A stretch of 7,842 nt of DNA, from assembly GCA_044336815.1 (NCBI GenBank), contig JBIIOU010000095.1, forward strand, positions 1 to 7,842, given 5' to 3'. A program made the translations under genes and the position numbers. This DNA is from GCA-2737125 sp044336815 (GTDB lineage Bacteria > Actinomycetota > Actinomycetes > S36-B12). Positions 1-5,266 of the stretch are shown piece by piece; positions within the stretch are counted from its first letter, which is position 1; the number at the start of each line of letters is the position of its first letter. The notes beneath the pieces are model-generated. The model was not told where the DNA came from. It ran no database searches and was given only the letters and a program-made list of their open reading frames with translations.

Positions 1-456
1 CGCCGCCTTTTGACCTATGACGATTTCTCCGCGGGCGGCATGATGACGACTGAGCCGGTGGTGCTGCCGGCCGATGCCACTGTTGCTGATGCACTGGCCC
101 ACATCCGTAATGCTGATCTTTCACCGGCACTCGCCTCACAGGTTTACGTGACCCGCTCCCCCACTGAAACTCCAACCGGTAAGTACTTGGGTGCCTGCCA
201 TTTCCAGCGGTTGCTGCGCGAGCCACCAGCAACGATGATTTCGTCAATCGTCGACACCACGTTGGTGCCTATTGGCCCGAATGTGAACCTCGCCGATGTG
301 GCGCGCACTTTTGCCGCCTACAACTTGGTCGCCCTACCCGTTGTCGATGAAAACAACCGACTCCTAGGTGCAGTAACAGTTGACGACGTTATCGACCACA
401 TGCTGCCCGGTGATTGGCGCGAGAATGAAGTCCACGGCGGTGATCACCTTGGCTAA
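1..456 (+). CDS. CBS-domain protein, MgtE-N/PRC-barrel type, 3' part only
   Basis: The reading frame is open from base 1 to TAA at 454-456 (151 residues), so the 5' part lies outside the window; the TTG at 10 is not a convincing start. Two CBS repeats are visible, about residues 14-75 and 80-140. The second ends in LLGAVTVDDVIDHMLPGDWRE, a hallmark of soluble actinobacterial relatives of the MgtE regulatory region (Rv1232c type). CBS pairs usually bind adenosyl nucleotides or Mg2+. Full-length relatives carry an N-terminal PRC-barrel or MgtE_N region but no transport channel, and no membrane segment is seen here. The gene overlaps the DUF1003 gene downstream, so the two are probably co-transcribed and translationally coupled. 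Its exact cellular role is unknown. Family assignment is confident; calling it a magnesium transporter would be wrong on this evidence. Confidence 0.85.
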   Translation, partial: RRLLTYDDFSAGGMMTTEPVVLPADATVADALAHIRNADLSPALASQVYVTRSPTETPTGKYLGACHFQRLLREPPATMISSIVDTTLVPIGPNVNLADVARTFAAYNLVALPVVDENNRLLGAVTVDDVIDHMLPGDWRENEVHGGDHLG

Positions 457-967
457 CTCAGCACCGCGCCGTCAGTCACGCTTGGATCAACCACTCGAGC
501 GTGGGTTACACCTGCGGGACTCCTATGATCCAGAGCTCTTTGGCCGACTTTCCGAGCGCGTAGCTCGGCGAATCGGGTCATGGGCATTTATCGCCTGGAT
601 GACAGCGGTGGTCGTGGGCTGGGTGGCCTGGAACTCATTGGCACCGGTCGAGTGGCGCATTGACCCTTTCCCGTTCATTTTCTTGACTTTATTGCTGTCG
701 CTCCAAGCCTCATACGCAGCCCCGTTGATATTGCTCGCCCAATATCGACAGGCCGACCGCGATCGCGTGCAATATCAAGAAGATCGCGCCCGAACCGAGC
801 GATTGCTAGCCGATAGCGATTACCTAGCCCGCGAGATTGCTGCACTGCGCCTAGCGATTGGCGAAGTCGCGACTCGCGATTATGTCCATGGTGAAATTCG
901 CGACCTGCTAGCAGACTTAACCCAAAAACTCGATGAGGCAAATACGCAGCCGGAGGACCCTCGGTAG
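425..967 (+). CDS. DUF1003 family membrane protein
   Basis: A 180-residue protein, similar in length to the M. tuberculosis homologue Rv1231c as I recall it. Two membrane segments are visible at about residues 51-72 and 83-106. The second holds the family signature DPFPFIFLTLLLSLQASYAA, followed by APLILLAQYRQADRDR. The C-terminal ~70 residues are charged and heptad-like (EDRARTERLLADSDYLAREIAALRLAIGEV), probably a cytoplasmic coiled coil. Function is unknown. It sits between the CBS protein, which it overlaps by 32 bases, and mrp, whose ATG lies 9 bases after its stop, so one operon is likely. The start is uncertain: ATG 425 has GGTGA 11 bases upstream, while TTG 449 has GGTGA (439-443) at a better 5-base distance and gives an N-terminus closer in length to relatives. 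I chose the ATG by default. Confidence 0.88.
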   Translation: MKSTAVITLANSAPRRQSRLDQPLERGLHLRDSYDPELFGRLSERVARRIGSWAFIAWMTAVVVGWVAWNSLAPVEWRIDPFPFIFLTLLLSLQASYAAPLILLAQYRQADRDRVQYQEDRARTERLLADSDYLAREIAALRLAIGEVATRDYVHGEIRDLLADLTQKLDEANTQPEDPR

Positions 968-976
968 TCTGTCGGC

Positions 977-2113
977 ATGAGCGTTGACCTAGCCGCAGTT
1001 CACCTTGCCCTTGCAGATGTTAAAGATCCCGAGATCAACCGCCCAATAACCGAAATTGGGATGCTCAAGGACGTCGAGTGTTCGAAGAAGGGCGTCGTCA
1101 CCGTCACTGTGTGGTTAACAATCAAGGGCTGCCCGATGCGCGACACCATCACCGAGCGGGTAACAAATGCGGTAAAGCCCATCCCCGGAGTAACCGGCGT
1201 CAATGTGGTACTCGATGTCATGGGCGACGAGCAGCGCGCCGATCTAAAGAAACTGCTACGCGGTCATGATGCCCGTGAAATCCAATTCACCCAAGCCGGA
1301 TCACTTACTCGGATTTATGCAATTGCATCCGGGAAGGGCGGCGTCGGGAAGTCTTCTGTCACCGCGAACCTCGCCGTTGCTATGGCCGACATGGGCCTGG
1401 CGGTCGGACTCGTTGATGCTGACATGTATGGCCATTCAATCCCGCGCATGCTCGGCACTACAGCACAGCCAAATATGGTCGAAGGCATGATCATGCCGCC
1501 GATGGCCTTTGGGGTACGCCTTATTTCCATGCTGGCTTTCAAGCCGGGTGGGGTGACCCAGCCGGTTGCTTTCCGCGGGCCCATGTTGCACCGCGCCTTA
1601 GAACAATTCTTGTCGGATGTGTGGTGGGGAGATCTAGATGTCCTACTCCTTGATCTGCCACCGGGCACCGGAGATATCGCGATCTCCACCGCACAGTTAC
1701 TGCCCGACGCTGAAATAGTGGTAGTTACCACCCCGCAGCCCGCAGCCGCAGATGTAGCGGTACGCGCCGGCACCCTCGCCGAACAAACTAAACAAAAAGT
1801 TGCCGGGGTCATCGAGAATATGAGCGGTTTCCCGTGCCCGCACTGTGGCGAACCACTTGACCTGTTCGGTATGGGCGGTGGCGCGTTGGTCGCGGAGCAA
1901 CTATCGGAAGTTTTCGGCAAACAAGTACCGTTACTTGGCAAAATCCCGTTCGATGTAGCACTGCGCGAAGGCGGTGACTCCGGTTCTCCGTTGGTACTCA
2001 GCCAACCTGATGCACCTGCCTCACTTGCAATGCGGGAGATCGCCCGCACCCTGGGCATGAAACCTCGGGGACTTGCCGGGATGAACTTAAGCCTGACTCC
2101 AGCAAAAGCCTAG
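977..2113 (+). CDS. mrp: Mrp/ApbC-family iron-sulfur cluster carrier ATPase
   Basis: A 378-residue cytoplasmic P-loop ATPase that carries and delivers Fe-S clusters. Residues 1-85 form a MIP18/DUF59 domain, including GCPM at 51-54. The ParA/MinD-type ATPase core follows: deviant Walker A GKGGVGKSS (119-127), VDADMYGHSIPRMLG (146-160) and Walker B-like LLLDLPPGTGD (223-233). The CPHC motif (Cys287, Cys290) is the cluster-bridging pair at the dimer interface. No expected motif is missing and the length is normal for actinobacterial Mrp. The ATG at 977 follows the DUF1003 stop by 9 bases with no good Shine-Dalgarno, so it probably depends on translation from upstream. It converges on tatB with the two stop codons interlocked. 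Family call is very secure; which apoproteins it serves cannot be read here. Confidence 0.97.
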   Translation: MSVDLAAVHLALADVKDPEINRPITEIGMLKDVECSKKGVVTVTVWLTIKGCPMRDTITERVTNAVKPIPGVTGVNVVLDVMGDEQRADLKKLLRGHDAREIQFTQAGSLTRIYAIASGKGGVGKSSVTANLAVAMADMGLAVGLVDADMYGHSIPRMLGTTAQPNMVEGMIMPPMAFGVRLISMLAFKPGGVTQPVAFRGPMLHRALEQFLSDVWWGDLDVLLLDLPPGTGDIAISTAQLLPDAEIVVVTTPQPAAADVAVRAGTLAEQTKQKVAGVIENMSGFPCPHCGEPLDLFGMGGGALVAEQLSEVFGKQVPLLGKIPFDVALREGGDSGSPLVLSQPDAPASLAMREIARTLGMKPRGLAGMNLSLTPAKA

Positions 2114-2445
2114 GTGGCGTCGGGGTCAAATACTGGGCGGGGCGCTTTTCCAGTTTCGCTAGAAGTTTTTGTTGGCTTCACTTCGTCTGGTTCGTCATCA
2201 TTAAATAATCCGGCAACCAATTTACGTGGATGCAAATCACCGAGGCTTCGCACTGAATCCAGGGTCTCGCTCATGTCTAACCCAGCGGAGTCAGCTAGAT
2301 CTCTCTTCGCCCCCGTTGCCATCTCCCGGAGTTGGCGCGCGAGGCGGCCCGCGTCAGCAGCGGCTTTAGGCAGCCGCTCCGGCCCGAAAATCAACAGGCC
2401 GAGGACGGCCAAGATCATGATCTCGCCAATGCCAATATCGAACAT
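2110..2445 (-). CDS. tatB: Sec-independent (twin-arginine) translocase subunit TatB
   Basis: A 111-residue single-span membrane protein of the TatA/B family. It starts MFDIGIGEI, has a short membrane helix at about residues 6-20, a hinge FGPERLP (20-26) and then an amphipathic helix (about 27-60, AAADAGRLARQLREMATGAKRD). The tail from about residue 75 is acidic and proline-rich and probably disordered. MFDIG, Glu8 and the FGPERLP hinge favour TatB over TatA. With TatC, TatB forms the receptor that recognises twin-arginine signal peptides of folded exported proteins. It begins 17 bases after the htrA stop in the same direction, repeating the htrA-tatB pairing of mycobacteria. Upstream sequence has only a weak AGG, consistent with co-translation from htrA. 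tatA and tatC are not in the window, as is usual for actinobacteria. Confidence 0.95.
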   Translation of the reverse strand: MFDIGIGEIMILAVLGLLIFGPERLPKAAADAGRLARQLREMATGAKRDLADSAGLDMSETLDSVRSLGDLHPRKLVAGLFNDDEPDEVKPTKTSSETGKAPRPVFDPDAT

Positions 2446-2462
2446 GGTTGAAGCGTACCTGC

Positions 2463-3707
2463 TTAACTAGCTGCGGCGGAGCCCAATCTGATAGTTACTT
2501 CTCGGGTCACCCCACCCCGAGTAAAACTGAGTAGCACGGGGTCACCTGGGGCATACTCACGTATTGCAACCACTAGTTCGGTGGAATCATTGATAACCCG
2601 ATCGCCGAGTTTGATAATAATGTCGCCCTTAAGCAAGCCAGCGTCTTCTGATGGTCCACCTTGGTTAATCTCACCAACCTTGGCTCCGTCATCGGTGTAA
2701 CTCAGATCCAAAGTGACACCAATTACTGGAGTACTCGCGGAGCCCGTAGCGATGATCTCCTCGGCGATGCGTTTGGCGGAGTTCACCGGGATTGCAAACC
2801 CTAGGCCGATGCTGCCACCTTCACCGCCACTTATTAGCGTGGCGATCGCGGAGTTGACCCCGATGACGTGGCCGGACGCATCGAGCAGTGGCCCACCCGA
2901 ATTACCCGGGTTGATGGCTGCGTCGGTCTGGATTGCATTGATATACGAAACATCGCCCATCATGCCTGTGGTGACCGGGCGATCAACTGCACTGATGATG
3001 CCGTAAGTGACTGTGCCATCTAGGCCGAGCGGTGCGCCAATAGCAATTGCAGAGTCGCCGACAGCAATATTGGCAGAGTTGCCTAAGGTCATCGGCTGTA
3101 GGCCGGACTCATTGACTTTGACAACCGCCAGGTCATAGGCCTCATTGGTACCGACCACTTTGCCTTTTATCTCGGTGCCGTCATTTAGGACCACGATGAT
3201 CTTGCCGTCTTTGCCCGCGAGGTTCACAACATGGTTGTTCGTAAGAATGTAACCATCAGGACGGATTACAAAACCTGAACCACTACCGGAGTCCCCTCCG
3301 CCATCAACAAGGATCGAAACAACCGACGGCAGTACCTTTGACACAATGCCGGCGATCGATTGGTCAGAGCGCGGTGAAGAATCGCCACCGGATTGCACCA
3401 ATGGCACCACCGCGGCGGAAACTACCGTTTCGCTCACCACCGTGCCATCGTCGACAGCCTGGCCTATTAGGTACCCGCTGAGACCAGCTACTAAACCGAC
3501 GACCAGTGCGGTGACACCAGCCACTAGAACGGTCGAGAAGAATCCCAGGCCGCGTCGCGGTCCACGGACATACGGCACAGGTGCCGGCACAGCGTCCGGC
3601 ACAGCATCCGGTGTCGGATCCGGGGCCAAAACTGGCTGGATCGACTCTTGGACCGACTCTTGGACCGGGGGTCCCGGCGGGGTCATCGGGTCAATGCTCA
3701 TGCTCAT
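2463..3707 (-). CDS. htrA: HtrA/DegP-like membrane-anchored serine protease with one PDZ domain
   Basis: A 414-residue envelope protease. Residues 1-52 are a proline-rich cytoplasmic tail containing short repeats (VQES, DAVP). One membrane segment lies at about 56-83, placing the rest outside the membrane. The trypsin-like domain (about 115-312) shows the full catalytic triad: His159 in TNNHVVN, Asp192 in YDLAVV, Ser270 in NPGNSGGPL. A PDZ domain follows (about 328-410, with GGPSEDAGLLKGDIIIKLGDR split over its carboxylate-loop/helix region). Such proteases degrade or refold damaged extracytoplasmic proteins. The gene leads an operon with tatB. GAGGAG at 3711-3716 lies 3 bases from the first ATG (3707) but 9 bases from a second in-frame ATG (3701); the second is better spaced, so the true start may be 3701. 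In mycobacteria sigE and rseA precede this gene; they are absent here. Confidence 0.95.
   Translation of the reverse strand: MSMSIDPMTPPGPPVQESVQESIQPVLAPDPTPDAVPDAVPAPVPYVRGPRRGLGFFSTVLVAGVTALVVGLVAGLSGYLIGQAVDDGTVVSETVVSAAVVPLVQSGGDSSPRSDQSIAGIVSKVLPSVVSILVDGGGDSGSGSGFVIRPDGYILTNNHVVNLAGKDGKIIVVLNDGTEIKGKVVGTNEAYDLAVVKVNESGLQPMTLGNSANIAVGDSAIAIGAPLGLDGTVTYGIISAVDRPVTTGMMGDVSYINAIQTDAAINPGNSGGPLLDASGHVIGVNSAIATLISGGEGGSIGLGFAIPVNSAKRIAEEIIATGSASTPVIGVTLDLSYTDDGAKVGEINQGGPSEDAGLLKGDIIIKLGDRVINDSTELVVAIREYAPGDPVLLSFTRGGVTREVTIRLGSAAAS
3573..3620. repeat. 12-bp tandem repeat inside the htrA 5' coding region
   Basis: Four 12-base units lie end to end on the + strand: CGGCACAGGTGC, CGGCACAGCGTC, CGGCACAGCATC and the more diverged CGGTGTCGGATC. 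On the coding (-) strand they give a four-residue repeat of the DAVP/APVP type in the cytoplasmic tail of HtrA. The unit is a multiple of three, so gain or loss of a unit would keep the frame. Confidence 0.75.
3643..3666. repeat. Second 12-bp tandem duplication in the htrA 5' coding region
   Basis: GACTCTTGGACC occurs twice in direct succession (3643-3654, 3655-3666), preceded by a weaker copy ACTGGCTGGATC (3631-3642). It encodes VQES, VQES, IQPV on the - strand. It is distinct in sequence from the repeat at 3573-3620 but has the same 12-base period. Confidence 0.75.
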
Positions 3708-3710
3708 CTA

Positions 3711-3716
3711 CTCCTC
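3711..3716 (-). promoter_or_regulatory. Shine-Dalgarno of htrA
   Basis: GAGGAG on the - strand. It is 3 bases from ATG 3707 and 9 bases from ATG 3701 (reading ATG AGC ATG AGC). The spacing argues for initiation at the second ATG. Confidence 0.6.
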
Positions 3717-3758
3717 GTATCTGGGCTAAGGCTAGGCTGCTGGCAATCCAAGGCCAGC

Positions 3759-3764
3759 GGAGGT
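3759..3764 (+). promoter_or_regulatory. Shine-Dalgarno fixing the ATT start of the O-methyltransferase
   Basis: GGAGGT, a perfect six-base anti-Shine-Dalgarno match, lies 5 bases before ATT 3770. No ATG, GTG or TTG in the methyltransferase frame lies within reach. The overlapping GTG at 3763 is in another frame. Confidence 0.7.
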
Positions 3765-3769
3765 GCACC

Positions 3770-4450
3770 ATTACGAGCAACCAGCCCGAATCGACGGGTC
3801 AAACGTCAACACCACCAAATACTGCCTCATGGGCATACGCCGAGGATTGGCTGGTTGAGGACGAACACGTTCGCGCCGCCCGAAGCCGAGCCGTCGAACT
3901 TGGCTGCACCCCGGTAACCAAGTCCACCGCGTCTGTCCTGCGCCTGCTTGCGACGGCAATAAGTGCCCAGACGGTTGTTGAGATAGGTACCGGTACCGGC
4001 GTTTCAGCAGCAGCCCTGCTATCGGGCATGACATCCGACGGTATTTTGACCTCGATTGACACCGAAGCTGAAAACCAGCGGGTGGCCCGGGAGATCCTCA
4101 CCGAATTGGGCTATGACCATGTGCGCGCCCGGTTGATCGCCGGCCGAGCACTGGAAGTACTCCCCCGACTTGCCGATCAAGCCTATGACCTGGTTTTCGT
4201 CGATGGCGATAAGGCTGAATACCCGGCAATCTTGCAACAAGCCAGGCGCCTGCTACGCGTTGGCGGAATTTTGGCCTTTGACAACGTGCTATCCAACGGC
4301 CGGGTGGCCGACCCCGGTCAGCGAGATGCCGAAACAGCCGCCCTACGTGATGTGGCCCATGCCCTTCGTGATGACGAGCATTGGGTTCCGGCATTGATGA
4401 CGATTGGTGACGGATTACTGGCCGCGGTACTACGCAGCGAGGCTGTCTAG
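3770..4450 (+). CDS. SAM-dependent O-methyltransferase (catechol/caffeoyl-CoA type, Rv1220c-like), ATT start
   Basis: From ATT 3770 the product is 226 residues, close to the ~215 of the M. tuberculosis relative. The SAM-binding loop is EIGTGTGVS (71-79), the acidic ribose-binding position is Asp97 in SIDTE, and YDLVFVDGDKAEY (139-151) plus DN (171-172) match the metal and substrate site of cation-dependent O-methyltransferases (PF01596). The substrate is unknown. WAYAE at 21-25 aligns with a conserved N-terminal WAHAE of relatives, so the N-terminus must lie near 3770. The only canonical start upstream is ATG 3581, inside htrA on the other strand and with no function for the added residues. 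The next downstream ATG (4028) would remove the SAM loop. ATT therefore seems the real start unless the base is an error. The gene is divergent from htrA with a 62-base gap. Confidence 0.88.
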   Translation: MTSNQPESTGQTSTPPNTASWAYAEDWLVEDEHVRAARSRAVELGCTPVTKSTASVLRLLATAISAQTVVEIGTGTGVSAAALLSGMTSDGILTSIDTEAENQRVAREILTELGYDHVRARLIAGRALEVLPRLADQAYDLVFVDGDKAEYPAILQQARRLLRVGGILAFDNVLSNGRVADPGQRDAETAALRDVAHALRDDEHWVPALMTIGDGLLAAVLRSEAV

Positions 4451-4461
4451 CGGCACTCGTC

Positions 4462-4502
4462 AAAAGAATCGAGGTGACAACCCCGGTGGGGTGTCACCTC
4501 GA
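4462..4502. terminator. Hairpin terminator between convergent methyltransferase and DUF3117 genes
   Basis: The left arm 4469-4484 (TCGAGGTGACAACCCC) pairs with 4488-4502 (GGGGTGTCACCTCGA) around a GGT loop, giving a 14-bp stem with one bulged A. On the - strand the stem is followed by TTCTTTTG (complement of 4461-4468), so it is a good intrinsic terminator for the DUF3117 transcript. Reading rightward there is no T-run, so for the methyltransferase it would be a weaker stop or a 3' stabiliser. It fills the 76-base gap between the two convergent stop codons. Confidence 0.8.
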
Positions 4503-4526
4503 CGTCAAGAAACTTTGGCTGTTGCC

Positions 4527-4694
4527 CTAGGCGAAAACCGCCAATAGTTTGTCGCCTAGCTCGCGGGCTTCGTCGGCCTTAAGTTCGACGACGAGTCGAC
4601 CGCCGCCTTCGAGTGGGACGCGCATCACATAACTGCGCGCTTCCTTTGTTACCTCGAGGGGACCATCACCCGTCCGTGGCTTCATCGCGGCCAT
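4527..4694 (-). CDS. DUF3117 small protein (Rv1211-like)
   Basis: A 55-residue protein beginning MAAMKPRTGDGPLEVTKEAR and ending in LGDKLLAVFA before TAG at 4529-4527. Nearly every position of the actinobacterial DUF3117 family is recognisable, including VMRVPLEGGGRLVVEL (residues 24-39). It has no signal peptide or membrane helix. Start ATG 4694 has AAGGGG (4700-4705) 5 bases upstream; a second ATG at residue 4 is less well placed. The biochemical role is not established. I recall the M. tuberculosis homologue Rv1211 being reported as calmodulin-like, but I see no standard EF-hand loop here. It lies downstream of the SRPBCC remnant and ends at the hairpin terminator. The gene is easily missed because of its size. 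Confidence 0.93.
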   Translation of the reverse strand: MAAMKPRTGDGPLEVTKEARSYVMRVPLEGGGRLVVELKADEARELGDKLLAVFA

Positions 4695-4717
4695 GTAGAC
4701 CCCTTTCTCATTGGGAC

Positions 4718-4723
4718 ATTATC
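4718..4723 (-). promoter_or_regulatory. Possible -10 element for the DUF3117 gene
   Basis: GATAAT on the - strand (one base from TATAAT) lies 23 bases before the ATG, which would give a leader of about 17 bases holding the AAGGGG site. No convincing -35 sits 16-18 bases upstream, so this is tentative. A local promoter would make sense because the gene upstream is broken. Confidence 0.3.
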
Positions 4724-4759
4724 GCTGGTCTATCCCCGGGGCGACCTGTTGGGGTTGCC

Positions 4760-5046
4760 CTAGCGGGGCAGGACCCCACCCTCCACTAGGCGCCCGAAGG
4801 CCATCAGGGAGCGCCTGACCCCACTCAGGAACGCAGGGCGGGCCAGTGGCCAGCCGAGTCGGCCCAGCAGGCCTAAGGGCAGGTCTAGCTCCTCGCTCCA
4901 GATGAATCGCGAGCGCCCACCCGGTAAGGGGCATCCCAGCGGGTGATCGTCATGGTGTCGAGGAAGCCTGCCGGGCCCAGACCGGTAAATGCTGAAAGCT
5001 CCGAGCCGACACTGGCACCATCGCCTTGTGCACCGACTTTTTCAAC
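4760..5046 (-). pseudogene. SRPBCC-family (START/polyketide-cyclase fold) gene remnant
   Basis: Two frames together rebuild most of an actinobacterial SRPBCC protein. From 5046 to 4921 one frame reads VEKVGAQ..SELSAFTGLGPAGF..DTMTITRWDAPYR. From 4930 to TAG at 4762-4760 another frame reads PLPGGRSRFIWSEELDLPLG, then LLGRLGWPLARPAF and VRRSLMAFGRLVEGG. These are the expected middle and C-terminal parts of the family. About 45 N-terminal residues (start, first strand, WELLTDW-like helix) are absent because the DivIVA-domain coding region directly abuts. About 20 residues between PYR and PLPGG are also missing with a frame change. No start codon serves the joined parts. Relatives are lipid or hydrophobic-ligand binding proteins of unknown role. 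The estimates of missing length rest on memory of the family, not an alignment. Confidence 0.75.
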
Positions 5047-5266
5047 GGCCGCTCAACTTCGCTACCTGCGCCTGCAATTCTTCGATCACTTGATCGACTT
5101 CGTCCATTCGGTATCCGCGAGCAACGACATCGAAAGCTGGATTGCCAAATTTCTCGTCCGGACGAGCATCGCGCACCGGTTCAGGGAGTTCACCAAGTCG
5201 ACCGGTAGCCAATATGCCGATTAAGGCAATGACCACAACCGCCAAGATCACGAAGATGAACGTCAT
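5042..5266 (-). CDS. Small membrane-anchored DivIVA-domain protein
   Basis: A 74-residue protein. Residues 3-20 (FIFVILAVVVIALIGILA) form an N-terminal membrane helix, then a charged linker, then a DivIVA-type motif FDVVARGYRMDEVDQVIEEL (45-64) and a short coiled-coil start. In DivIVA/Wag31 the GY-x-x-x-EVD element is the membrane-curvature-sensing N-terminal unit; here it stands alone behind a transmembrane anchor, as in the Rv1209 family. A link to polar growth or septation is only inferred. ATG 5266 overlaps the TGA of the LOG gene as ATGA, indicating translational coupling. Relatives I remember are longer (about 100-120 residues) with a coiled-coil tail. This one stops just after the motif, exactly where the SRPBCC remnant begins, so its 3' end may have been cut by the same deletion. 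Confidence 0.82.
   Translation of the reverse strand: MTFIFVILAVVVIALIGILATGRLGELPEPVRDARPDEKFGNPAFDVVARGYRMDEVDQVIEELQAQVAKLSGR

Noticed and set aside
1315..2058. 247-codon open frame on the - strand opposite mrp
   Set aside because: It is a shadow of mrp: composition is Ser/Pro/Ala-rich with no domain, and mrp on the + strand is fully intact.
3346..3729. 127-codon open frame on the + strand across the htrA 5' region
   Set aside because: It is Thr/Gly/Ser-rich antisense of the HtrA membrane segment and tail, with no recognisable family.
3581..3769. ATG 3581 as the start of the O-methyltransferase
   Set aside because: It would add 63 low-complexity residues that are the antisense of the htrA tail repeats, has no Shine-Dalgarno role, and exceeds the family length.
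4719..4934. 71-codon open frame on the - strand beginning MPLTGWALAI
   Set aside because: It covers the SRPBCC remnant in the wrong frame, is rich in Pro, Gly and Arg, resembles no family, and the remnant's own frames show clear family sequence.
4943..5224. 93-codon + strand open frame starting at 4943
   Set aside because: It lies antisense to the SRPBCC remnant and the DivIVA-domain gene, and shows no domain or good ribosome site.
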